A DNA stretch of 9,349 bases from Actinomycetota bacterium (GCA_009924725.1 RFRA01000033.1:1-9349); one strand, 5' to 3'; numbered from the stretch's first letter, positions 1-6,801 are shown. Numbers and translations are program-made. The notes: generated from the letters alone by a model not told the origin.

Positions 1-1346
1 TCAGCACTTGTTGCGCCCCACCAAAGTGCGCGCTGTACTTGTTGCAAACGATATTCAGTAGGAATTTCAATTGCCCTGAGTAATGCGGCTAGTTCTCCTG
101 ACGCAGGTGCTGCTGGCCACGAAAACGGTGCCTCTTTGCGTTCTAAGGAACGTAGCGCTTTCTGTAAAGCTTCAGCAAAGGAACGCCCAATGGCCATTGC
201 TTCACCGACTGATTTCATGGTCGTCGTTAAACGGGGGTCAGCATCGGCGAACTTTTCGAAGGCGAATCTCGGTGCTTTAACAACTACATAATCGAGAGTT
301 GGCTCGAATGAAGCTGGCGTTACCTTAGTAATGTCATTTTGAATTTCATCGAGTGAGTAACCAATAGCTAACTTGGTGGCGATCTTGGCGATTGGGAAAC
401 CAGTTGCTTTAGAGGCGAGCGCACTTGAACGTGAAACTCGCGGGTTCATCTCAATCACAATTATGCGACCGTCGACTGGATTAACCGCGAACTGAATATT
501 GCAACCACCAGTTGCAACGCCTACTTCACGTATGATATCGATTGAAAGATTGCGCAGACGTTGGTACTCGACATCAGTCAAAGTCATTGCGGGGGCTACG
601 GTTATTGAATCTCCAGTATGAACGCCCATAGGATCGACGTTTTCGATCGTACAAACAATGACGACATTGTCTTTATGATCGCGCATTACCTCAAGCTCGT
701 ATTCTTTCCAACCAATGATCGACTCTTCGATTAAAACTTCAGTGGTTGGACTATGAGTTAAACCAGCCCCCGCAATCTGTCGTAGCGTTGGTTCATCGAA
801 TGCGATTCCTGAACCTAAACCGCCCATTGTAAAAGACGGGCGTACCACGACTGGATAATTCAAAACTACTGCGGCAGCTAGAACTTCATCAATAGTGTGG
901 CAGATAATCGACTTGGAAGATTCTCCCCCGACTTTCTCAACAATTGCTCTGAAGAGTTCACGATTCTCGCCACGATTAATTGCTGGAATGTCGGCACCAA
1001 TCAACTTCACATTGAACTTCGCTAACGTGCCTCTCTCACTAAGAGCTATTGCGGCGTTCAGCGCAGTCTGACCACCCAGTGTGGCCAAAATTGCATCTGG
1101 TCGTTCAATCTCAATAATCTTTTCAATGTATTCAGCTGTAATCGGTTCAATATATGTAGCATCTGCGAATTCAGGGTCGGTCATGATGGTGGCTGGATTT
1201 GAGTTAACCAGGATCACGCGGATACCTTCGGCACGCAAAACGCGACAAGCTTGAGTACCCGAATAATCAAACTCGCAGGCCTGCCCAATTACGATCGGCC
1301 CACTGCCGATAACTAGAACGCTCTTTATTGAAATATCTCTAGGCAT
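1..1346 (-). CDS. carB: Carbamoyl-phosphate synthase large subunit, 5' part (N-terminal 448 residues)
   Basis: This large subunit uses bicarbonate, two ATP and ammonia delivered by CarA to make carbamoyl phosphate for pyrimidine and arginine synthesis. Reading the minus strand from ATG at 1346 gives an uninterrupted frame of 448 codons to the window edge, so about 60% of a roughly 1,070-1,100 residue protein lies outside. Visible family blocks are GSGPIVIGQACEFDYSG (residues 14-30), GGQTALN (91-97), the ATP-grasp strand with PSFTMGGLGSG (170-180), HTGDSITVAPA (243-253) and EMNPRVSRSSALASKATG (299-316), which together cover the first carboxyphosphate-forming ATP-grasp half. A GGAG ribosome binding site at 1353-1356 sits 6 bases before the ATG, and the start overlaps the carA stop by 8 bp, implying translational coupling. 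All blocks look intact. The identification is secure; only completeness is unknown. Confidence 0.97.
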   Translation of the reverse strand, partial: MPRDISIKSVLVIGSGPIVIGQACEFDYSGTQACRVLRAEGIRVILVNSNPATIMTDPEFADATYIEPITAEYIEKIIEIERPDAILATLGGQTALNAAIALSERGTLAKFNVKLIGADIPAINRGENRELFRAIVEKVGGESSKSIICHTIDEVLAAAVVLNYPVVVRPSFTMGGLGSGIAFDEPTLRQIAGAGLTHSPTTEVLIEESIIGWKEYELEVMRDHKDNVVIVCTIENVDPMGVHTGDSITVAPAMTLTDVEYQRLRNLSIDIIREVGVATGGCNIQFAVNPVDGRIIVIEMNPRVSRSSALASKATGFPIAKIATKLAIGYSLDEIQNDITKVTPASFEPTLDYVVVKAPRFAFEKFADADPRLTTTMKSVGEAMAIGRSFAEALQKALRSLERKEAPFSWPAAPASGELAALLRAIEIPTEYRLQQVQRALWWGATSA

Positions 1347-2466
1347 TTACTGCTCCAATTGGATTGGCAGCCATTAAGTCAACGAAACGATCAAACAAAT
1401 AGTTTGCATCGTGCGGACCAGCAGCAGCTTCAGGGTGATACTGCACGCTAAACGCTGGCTGTTCTGAGAGAGCTAAACCTTCGACAACATCGTCATTTAG
1501 ATTCACGTGCGTAACATGCCCGGGCCCGAAAACAGTTGTGAAAGTTCCAGTGGTTGGCGCCTTGATCGCAAACCCATGATTGTGCGCGGTAATTTCAACT
1601 TTCTCGGTAACTTTATCAATCACCGGTTGATTAATTCCGCGGTGCCCAAATTGAAGTTTGTAAGATTCAAAACCGAGCGCTCGACCAAGAATCTGATGGC
1701 CGAAACAGATACCGAAAATCGGAATCTTTGCGGATAAGACTTCGCGAACCAATTCAACTGTCTCATTCATAGTCGACGGATCACCAGGACCATTGGAGAT
1801 AAACACACCATCTGGATTAAGTTTGAGGATTTCTTCGAAATTAGTATTGGCTGGCAATACGTGAACTTCGATGCCACGCGCTGCCATCGATCTAGGTGTC
1901 GCTGCCTTAATCCCCAGATCAAGGGCTGCCACCGTGAACTTGTTTTCACCGATAGCTGGCACAACATATGGCTTATCGGTAGAAACATCTTGAGCTAAAT
2001 AGGCACCTGACATCGCACCGCTTGAGCGAACTTGCGTAACCATTTCTTCAATCGAAAGATCCGTGCCGGAGAAAATTCCAACTTTCATGGCTCCGCGATC
2101 ACGCAAATGCCTAGTAAGTGCTCGGGTATCTACAGCGCGAATACCGACAACGTTTTGTGCAATCAAATCATCCTCGAGTGAACGTTCGCTTCGCCAATTA
2201 CTAACCATTGACGAAGGATTGCGCACTACAAAACCACTTACCCAGATCTTGGTAGATTCTTCATCAGGTGAGTTCATGCCGGTGTTACCAATATGCGGCG
2301 CTGTCATGATAACTACTTGCTTGTGATAACTCGGATCGGTCAGAGTCTCTTGGTAGCCAGTCATGCCAGTTGAGAAGACCGCTTCGCCAAAAGTGATTCC
2401 GGTAGCCGCCCATGAACTGCCCGTAAAGATGCGGCCATCTTCTAAAACCAAGAGAGCCTTACTCAC
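1339..2466 (-). CDS. carA: Carbamoyl-phosphate synthase small (glutaminase) subunit
   Basis: CarA hydrolyses glutamine and channels ammonia to CarB. The protein is about 375 residues, the usual length. The N-terminal CarA domain contains GEAVFSTGMTGYQETLTDPSY (start near residue 28), and the C-terminal class I amidotransferase domain contains the nucleophile loop GICFGHQ and the HPE motif. Counting from the TTG at 2469, the triad is Cys255, His345 and Glu347. SNGPGDP and FGHRGINQPV are further family marks. The start is uncertain by one codon: TTG at 2469 and GTG at 2466 are adjacent and in frame. I chose GTG because it is the commoner codon and gives an 8 bp GTGAGTAA overlap with the pyrC stop. 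A weak GGAAAG lies 7 or 10 bases upstream. It is third from last in the pyr operon and overlaps carB by 8 bp. Confidence 0.97.
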   Translation of the reverse strand: MSKALLVLEDGRIFTGSSWAATGITFGEAVFSTGMTGYQETLTDPSYHKQVVIMTAPHIGNTGMNSPDEESTKIWVSGFVVRNPSSMVSNWRSERSLEDDLIAQNVVGIRAVDTRALTRHLRDRGAMKVGIFSGTDLSIEEMVTQVRSSGAMSGAYLAQDVSTDKPYVVPAIGENKFTVAALDLGIKAATPRSMAARGIEVHVLPANTNFEEILKLNPDGVFISNGPGDPSTMNETVELVREVLSAKIPIFGICFGHQILGRALGFESYKLQFGHRGINQPVIDKVTEKVEITAHNHGFAIKAPTTGTFTTVFGPGHVTHVNLNDDVVEGLALSEQPAFSVQYHPEAAAGPHDANYLFDRFVDLMAANPIGAVNA

Positions 2467-3724
2467 CAAAGACCAACTTTCCGTTAAAGAAGGTGTGCGT
2501 TACGACGCCCGGTAGTTCAAAACCATGGAACGGCGTATTCTTTGATCTAGTAGACATCAAATCGCGGTCAACTACCCACTTCGCCGCGGTGTCCACGACG
2601 GTGAGATTGGCGACGCTTCCAACTTCTAAGGCCTGTCCGTGATTTTCATAACGTGCAATGCGAGCTGGCGCTATAGACAGTCTTTGCGCAACATCTTCGT
2701 AGTTCATCGCACCTGTTTCGACCATTGTCTTGATCACAATCGAAAGCGCGGTTTCTAGACCTACCATTCCGAAACTAGCTACCGACCATTCGCAATCCTT
2801 GCTTTCAGAACTATGTGGTGCGTGATCGGTTGCGACGATATCGATAGTGCCATCGGCCAAGCCTGCACGTAGCGCTAAGACATCGCTCTCTAGGCGCAGC
2901 GGTGGATTGACTTTAAAGATGGGATCATAAGTTTTCGCATAATCATCTGTTAGTAGTAGATGGTGTGGAGTTACTTCTGCAGTTACTTGAATACCACGCG
3001 CTTTTGCCCAACGAATAATTTCAACGCCACCAGCTGTTGTTAGATGGCAGATGTGTAGTCGAGATTTCGTGTGTTCGGCTAATAAAACGTCGCGCGCAAT
3101 AACGGCTTCTTCGGCAACTGCCGGCCAACCTTTGAGACCAAGTTGGGCCGACATTACGCCTTCATTCATCTGCGCATCTTGAGTAAGAGTTGGTTCTTGC
3201 GCGTGCTGAGCGATAACTCCATCAAACTTTTTTACATACTCCAAGGCACGTCGCATGATCAGCGGATCAGATACACATTTTCCATCATCGCTAAAAACTC
3301 GAACTCGCGCGGCCGAGTCAGCCATCGCCCCGATCTCAGAAAGTGTCTGACCATTAAGTCCTTGAGTTACCGCGCCAATTGGAAACACATCACAAAGTCC
3401 AGCAGCTTGACCCAGGCGATAAACCTGCTCAACAACTCCGGCAGTATCGGCAACTGGTGAAGTATTTGCCATCGCGCTAATTGCCGTGAATCCACCTCGA
3501 ACAGCAGAGAGCGATCCGGTTCCAACAGTTTCAGATTCTTCGAAACCAGGTTCGCGTAGATGGGTATGAAGATCGACCAGACCTGGCAATACCTGCTTAC
3601 CGCCCAAATCAATAATCTGATGTTCCTTAACTAGTGAAGCGGCGGGTACGAAGTGTCCATCTTGAATTGCTAAATCGGCCTTGGTGCCATTAGGCAAGGT
3701 TGCATTCTTCAATAAGTAGCTCAT
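2459..3724 (-). CDS. pyrC: Dihydroorotase, type I
   Basis: PyrC cyclises N-carbamoyl-aspartate to dihydroorotate, the third step of pyrimidine synthesis. The 421-residue length and motifs fit the class I dihydroorotases of the amidohydrolase superfamily. The metal-site motif DLHTHLREPG gives His53 and His55. The Asp of SDDG (Asp147), His174 in AQHAQE, His227 in HICHLTTA and Asp300 in ATDHAPH complete the expected metal and catalytic set. An N-terminal beta strand region and a C-terminal segment ending in HTFFNGKLVFGE close the barrel in the usual way. The ATG at 3724 shares one base with the pyrB stop (TGATG), and no strong ribosome binding site is seen, so translation probably depends on re-initiation after pyrB. 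Some actinobacteria carry a small extra gene between pyrC and carA; here the two genes overlap directly. Confidence 0.97.
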   Translation of the reverse strand: MSYLLKNATLPNGTKADLAIQDGHFVPAASLVKEHQIIDLGGKQVLPGLVDLHTHLREPGFEESETVGTGSLSAVRGGFTAISAMANTSPVADTAGVVEQVYRLGQAAGLCDVFPIGAVTQGLNGQTLSEIGAMADSAARVRVFSDDGKCVSDPLIMRRALEYVKKFDGVIAQHAQEPTLTQDAQMNEGVMSAQLGLKGWPAVAEEAVIARDVLLAEHTKSRLHICHLTTAGGVEIIRWAKARGIQVTAEVTPHHLLLTDDYAKTYDPIFKVNPPLRLESDVLALRAGLADGTIDIVATDHAPHSSESKDCEWSVASFGMVGLETALSIVIKTMVETGAMNYEDVAQRLSIAPARIARYENHGQALEVGSVANLTVVDTAAKWVVDRDLMSTRSKNTPFHGFELPGVVTHTFFNGKLVFGE

Positions 3725-4671
3725 CAGTTGATCCCGCCTTCGATTGGTGCTCCCCCAAGTAATAGATAAAGAATCGCCATTCGCACGCTAACGCCATTGC
3801 TGACCTGTTCGACGATAACCGATCTAGCACTGTCAGCAGCATCCGCGGTGATCTCGAGTCCTCGATTCATTGGTCCTGGGTGCATCACGAGGGCTTTAGG
3901 ATTTAGTGCGTTAACACGGTCGCGATTAAGTCCGAAATATCTGGAATATTCACGAGCGCTGGGAAAGAAAATTTCCTGCATTCGTTCCTGTTGAATTCGC
4001 AACATCATAATTGCGTCGACTTGTGGAATTACCGAATCTAAATTGTAGGAAACTGTCACGGGCCAACTATCAACACCAAAAGGCAACAACGTTGGCGGGG
4101 CGACTAGCGTTACCTGAGCACCCAACTTGGTCAGCAACAATACATTCGAGCGGGCAACTCGAGAATGCAGAATGTCGCCAACTATTGCTACCCGCAGGCC
4201 AGCTAGATCTTTTGCGCCTAGTCCCAGGTGTTTGCGAATAGTGTAAGCATCAAGCAAGGCTTGGCTGGGATGCTCATGTGTTCCGTCGCCGGCATTAATT
4301 ACCGCACCACTCATCCATTGATTATCCGCTAATCGAAAAGGTGCTCCAGATGCTGGATGACGAATCACAACTGCATCAGCACCCATCGCTTGCAAAGTTT
4401 GCGCAGTATCTTTAAGAGATTCGCCCTTGCTTAGGCTTGATCCTTTGGCAGAAAAATTGATGACATCTGCCGATAGTCGTTTCGCTGCTGCTTCAAAAGA
4501 GATTCTGGTGCGCGTTGAATCTTCGGCAAACAAATTTACAATCGTGCGACCACGAAGCGTTGGTAGTTTCTTCATCGGTCCATCTGAAATTCTGGCCAAT
4601 TCAGCCGCGGTATCAAGAATTAGAATTGCTTCATCGCGTGAGAGATCATTGATGCTAAGCAAATGTTTCAC
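3724..4671 (-). CDS. pyrB: Aspartate carbamoyltransferase catalytic subunit
   Basis: PyrB condenses carbamoyl phosphate with aspartate to give N-carbamoyl-aspartate. The protein is 315 residues, typical for the catalytic chain. It shows the carbamoyl-phosphate signature STRTRISFE (residues 52-60), the SSLSKGES loop that reaches across to a neighbouring subunit (78-85), the active-site THEHPSQALLD segment (131-141, His134), VAIVGDILHSRVARSN (161-176) and HPGPMNRG (264-271) in the aspartate domain. No pyrI regulatory chain is present in the window, consistent with regulation at expression level through PyrR. The start is GTG at 4671, inside a GTGA overlap with the pyrR stop. A strong AAGGGGGAG ribosome binding site lies at 4676-4684 inside the end of pyrR, so pyrB has its own initiation signal as well as coupling. 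Confidence 0.97.
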   Translation of the reverse strand: MKHLLSINDLSRDEAILILDTAAELARISDGPMKKLPTLRGRTIVNLFAEDSTRTRISFEAAAKRLSADVINFSAKGSSLSKGESLKDTAQTLQAMGADAVVIRHPASGAPFRLADNQWMSGAVINAGDGTHEHPSQALLDAYTIRKHLGLGAKDLAGLRVAIVGDILHSRVARSNVLLLTKLGAQVTLVAPPTLLPFGVDSWPVTVSYNLDSVIPQVDAIMMLRIQQERMQEIFFPSAREYSRYFGLNRDRVNALNPKALVMHPGPMNRGLEITADAADSARSVIVEQVSNGVSVRMAILYLLLGGAPIEGGIN

Positions 4672-5204
4672 TTAACTCCCCCTTCAGCGATAGTGACCTC
4701 ATCTACTCCATCAACTTCGACTAAATTCACTTTGATAATTTCACTGCGAGAGGTTGGAATGTTCTTTCCGACAAAGTCCGCCTTAATTGGCAGCTCGCGA
4801 TGACCACGATCTACGAGAACTGCTAGCGAAACACTGGTGGGCCGGCCAATTTCTCCGAGGGCATCAAGAGCGGCACGAATCGTGCGACCAGAGAAGAGAA
4901 CGTCATCGACTAGAACAACGTGTCTACCTTCAACACCGGCAGCCGGAATAAGAGTTGGCAGAAGAGCTTTGGGTGAACGAGTTCGCAGGTCATCGCGATG
5001 CATCGTGGTGTCTAGAGTTCCAACCGCGACCTGTCCGCCTTCAATGGCATTTATCGCCGTTGCAATGCGAGCCGCCAAGTGAGCTCCACGGGTGGGAATT
5101 CCTAAAAGAGTGATTGAGTCAGCACCGTCATAGCGCTCGAGGATTTCATGAGCTATGCGGACAATTGCACGCGAAATATCGGGTGCAGGCAGAACTGTTT
5201 TCAT
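4668..5204 (-). CDS. pyrR: PyrR, pyrimidine operon RNA-binding regulator (uracil phosphoribosyltransferase fold)
   Basis: PyrR proteins bind leader RNA of pyr messages in response to UMP/UTP and PRPP-type ligands and reduce expression; many also have uracil phosphoribosyltransferase activity. The 178-residue protein matches the usual length. The type I PRTase PRPP loop VVLVDDVLFSGRTIRAAL lies at residues 96-113, with GIPTRGAHLAARIA (35-48) and DTTMHRDD (65-72) as further PyrR marks. The chosen start is ATG at 5204, preceded by AAGGAG at 5211-5216 with 6 bases spacing. An in-frame GTG at 5222 would add six residues but would put this ribosome binding site inside the coding region. It is the first gene of pyrR-pyrB-pyrC-carA-carB and overlaps pyrB by 4 bp (GTGA). 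The RNA element over its ribosome binding site suggests it represses its own translation and, by coupling, that of the operon. Confidence 0.95.
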   Translation of the reverse strand: MKTVLPAPDISRAIVRIAHEILERYDGADSITLLGIPTRGAHLAARIATAINAIEGGQVAVGTLDTTMHRDDLRTRSPKALLPTLIPAAGVEGRHVVLVDDVLFSGRTIRAALDALGEIGRPTSVSLAVLVDRGHRELPIKADFVGKNIPTSRSEIIKVNLVEVDGVDEVTIAEGGVK

Positions 5205-5210
5205 ATAAAT

Positions 5211-5235
5211 CTCCTTCCCCACCTCGCAGGATGGG
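5211..5235 (-). promoter_or_regulatory. Candidate PyrR-binding RNA element overlapping the pyrR ribosome binding site
   Basis: On the minus strand, positions 5231-5213 read UCCUGCGAGGUGGGGAAGG. This fits the PyrR-binding loop consensus as I remember it (UCCNGNGAGGYNNGNAAGG), including the conserved GAGG core and the 3' AAGG. UCC (5231-5229) can pair with GGA (5214-5212), closing a hairpin that contains the AAGGAG ribosome binding site of pyrR (5216-5211). Mycobacterium smegmatis is known to use PyrR in this way, by translational repression rather than the transcription attenuation of Bacillus, and no terminator-like hairpin with a U tract is seen here. A competing hairpin is possible: CCC-A-(U bulge)-CC (5235-5229) with GGUGGG (5223-5218), which leaves AAGGAG free. 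Assignment rests on motif match and position; folding and binding are untested. Confidence 0.75.
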
Positions 5236-5254
5236 TCTTAAAGGATGCGGCGCA

Positions 5255-5263
5255 AGAATAGCA
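5255..5263 (-). promoter_or_regulatory. Possible extended -10 promoter for pyrR
   Basis: The minus strand reads TGCTATTCT, which fits an extended -10 (TGnTAnnnT). No convincing -35 is found 16-19 bases upstream, which extended -10 promoters can tolerate. A start about 7 bases downstream, near 5248, would give a leader of about 44 bases. That is just long enough to hold the proposed PyrR hairpins. It is only a sequence resemblance. Confidence 0.35.
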
Positions 5264-5286
5264 GTAGGTGCACTAAACCTGTGGAT

Positions 5287-5326
5287 GGGCCAAGTCACTA
5301 GTTTTCTGATCAGACTAACTTGGGCC
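5287..5326. repeat. Imperfect inverted repeat abutting bldD start, candidate operator
   Basis: The left arm GGGCCAAGT (5287-5295) and right arm ACTTGGGCC (5318-5326) are complementary at 8 of 9 positions. Between them lies a perfect 10 bp palindrome, TCTGATCAGA (5305-5314). The block ends two bases before the bldD ATG. It also holds AGTGAC on the minus strand (5294-5299), which resembles a half-site of early BldD operator descriptions, but a full TNACNCWGNGTNA box is not present. A weak -10-like TAACTT (5316-5321) lies in the right arm; initiation from it would begin at or near the ATG, giving a leaderless bldD message. BldD is autoregulated in Streptomyces, so an autoregulatory operator is plausible here but unproven. 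A stem in RNA is another possibility. Confidence 0.4.
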
Positions 5327-5328
5327 TC

Positions 5329-5841
5329 ATGAATACAAATCCGCAGCCCGATGCCTTTATTCGCCCATTTCCCAGCAACATAGAGATCGGTCGCCGGATG
5401 CGCACGGCGCGTAAAAACCGAGGCTGGACAATCGCTGAGATGGCCGCGGTCGGCAAGATTAAGGCTGTGGTGATTGGTTCCTATGAACGCGGTTCACGAA
5501 ATATGCCAATTTCTCGTTTGGGTGAGATCGCCAGAATTCTCAGGGTTGATGTTGCGTACTTGCTCGGACAACCCTTAGCTCGCCAGGAATCCACCTCAAT
5601 TCTGACTCTGGATCTGCGAGCCATCAGCCGCCCTAGTTTTTCCAACCCAGCCAGACTCACTGTAGTGGTTAGTTATTGCGCCGGTATCGTGAAGAAGCGC
5701 AGTGATTGGAATGGTGAAGTTTTATCGATTCGTGAATCTGACTTACTCAACCTGAGCTTTGCTTTAGGAATCGAACAAGCTGACTTATTGCAATGGCTGA
5801 TTGCCGAAAACTATCTGCTTACAAAGATAGATCACTCTTGA
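5329..5841 (+). CDS. bldD: BldD-family transcriptional regulator with c-di-GMP-binding signature
   Basis: This is a 170-residue DNA-binding protein with an N-terminal helix-turn-helix of the Xre type (about residues 17-80, including IKAVVIGSYERGSR) and a C-terminal BldD domain (about 90-165). In Streptomyces, BldD is a dimeric repressor of development genes that binds cyclic di-GMP through RXD-X8-RXXD. Here the motif is intact: RSD at 124-126, eight residues, then RESD at 135-138, embedded in the typical WNGEVLSI context. The HTH is about two residues shorter than in Streptomyces. I chose ATG at 5329; a TTG three codons upstream (5320) has no better signal, and neither start has a ribosome binding site, so a leaderless message is possible. 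It is the only plus-strand gene, divergent from pyrR and overlapping the nusB 3' end by 23 bp. Its targets cannot be read from the window. Confidence 0.93.
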   Translation: MNTNPQPDAFIRPFPSNIEIGRRMRTARKNRGWTIAEMAAVGKIKAVVIGSYERGSRNMPISRLGEIARILRVDVAYLLGQPLARQESTSILTLDLRAISRPSFSNPARLTVVVSYCAGIVKKRSDWNGEVLSIRESDLLNLSFALGIEQADLLQWLIAENYLLTKIDHS

Positions 5842-6241
5842 TCGAAGTTATTTTTGCTAAAACTCCATGAATGTAGCCTGCGGATTCCTCGGTTGAAAGA
5901 TCTTTGGCAAGTATCAACGCTTCATCAATAGCAACCGGATCAGGAATCTCAGTAGCCCAGAGGATTTCGAAAATCGCTATCCGCAGAATGTTGCGGTCTA
6001 CCGCAGCAAGTCGATCTAAATTCCAGCCTTGTATATAGGTTGCGATCAGCTCATCAATTTTACGTTTATGTTCAGAAACACCGGCTACTAACTCTTTGGT
6101 GTAATCACGAACTGGTGACAACTCTGCATCATCGCTGATACTAAGGCGAGTTTCAATAATTGCTAGCGGGTCGCTCTTACGAATATCTGCCTCGTAGAGA
6201 ATATCCAGAGAGTGTTTTCGAGCCTTACTTCGTGCAGACAC
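5819..6241 (-). CDS. nusB: Transcription antitermination factor NusB
   Basis: NusB binds boxA RNA with S10 (NusE) and supports antitermination of rRNA operons. The 140-residue length and all-helical sequence fit the family. Diagnostic segments are SKARKHSLDILYEAD (residues 5-19), the VDRNILRIAIFEILW helix (81-95) and AIDEALILAKDLSTEESAGYIHGVL (from residue 104), corresponding to the conserved neighbour of the RNA and NusE face. The start is GTG at 6241, sharing a base with the efp stop (TAGTG). No strong ribosome binding site is visible, so translation is probably coupled to efp. Its 3' end runs 23 bp into bldD on the opposite strand and the last seven codons are used in both directions. No intrinsic terminator is seen after it. 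Confidence 0.96.
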   Translation of the reverse strand: MSARSKARKHSLDILYEADIRKSDPLAIIETRLSISDDAELSPVRDYTKELVAGVSEHKRKIDELIATYIQGWNLDRLAAVDRNILRIAIFEILWATEIPDPVAIDEALILAKDLSTEESAGYIHGVLAKITSIKSDLSL

Positions 6242-6801
6242 TAGTTAGCGCGACCTTGATACGATCCATCTCTAGTATCAACCATGATCTTCTCATCTTG
6301 CTTGATGAAGAGTGGCACCTGAATTTGAATTCCAGTCTCAACGGTTGCTGGCTTGGTACCACCTGAAGAGCGATCACCCTGCAAACCTGGCTCGGTATAA
6401 GTCACAGTCAATTGAACTGAAGCTGGTAACTCAATGTAAAGTGGATTATTCTCATGAATTGCCACAATTGCTTCAGTATTTTCCAGCATGTAATTGGCGG
6501 CATCGCCAACAGTTGCCGCAGAGATATTCATTTGATCGTAAGTCTTGTTATCCATGAATACGAAATCTTCGCCCTCTTTGTAAAGGAACTGCATCTCACG
6601 CTTTTCTAGAATAGCAATATCGATTTTGACGCCAGCATTTAGGGTCTTTTCTACCACTTTGCCAGTTAGAACTTGACGCATCTTGGTGCGCACGAACGCT
6701 GGACCTTTGCCAGGTTTAACATGTTGGAATTCAATTACCGTCCAAAGTGAACCTTCAATATCAAGACACATGCCATTTTTAAGATCACTCGTGGTTGCCA
6801 C
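6241..6801 (-). CDS. efp: Translation elongation factor P
   Basis: EF-P binds between the P and E sites of the ribosome and relieves stalling at consecutive prolines. The 186-residue protein has the three-domain layout: an N-terminal KOW-like domain (about 1-62), a middle OB domain, and a C-terminal OB domain with the family signature GLQGDRSSGGTKPATVETG (about 139-157). The loop that reaches the peptidyl-transferase centre reads KPGKGPAF, with the key lysine at residue 32. The PGKGP form is known from an actinobacterial EF-P subfamily that works with an unmodified lysine, and no modification enzyme gene is seen nearby. The start is GTG at 6801 with a good AAGGGGAG ribosome binding site at 6809-6816, 7 bases upstream. 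It leads a two-gene unit with nusB after a 136 bp spacer. Confidence 0.98.
   Translation of the reverse strand: MATTSDLKNGMCLDIEGSLWTVIEFQHVKPGKGPAFVRTKMRQVLTGKVVEKTLNAGVKIDIAILEKREMQFLYKEGEDFVFMDNKTYDQMNISAATVGDAANYMLENTEAIVAIHENNPLYIELPASVQLTVTYTEPGLQGDRSSGGTKPATVETGIQIQVPLFIKQDEKIMVDTRDGSYQGRAN

Noticed and set aside
3143..3460. Plus-strand open frame of 105 codons
   Set aside because: It is antisense to the conserved core of pyrC and shows no recognisable domain.
5202..5222. Upstream in-frame GTG (5222) as the pyrR start, giving 184 residues
   Set aside because: It would place the strong AAGGAG ribosome binding site inside the coding sequence, has no site of its own, and overlaps the PyrR-element match. 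ATG at 5204 has ideal spacing.
5320..5328. TTG at 5320 as the bldD start
   Set aside because: It has no ribosome binding site and adds only three residues; ATG at 5329 is the simpler choice, though neither is proven.
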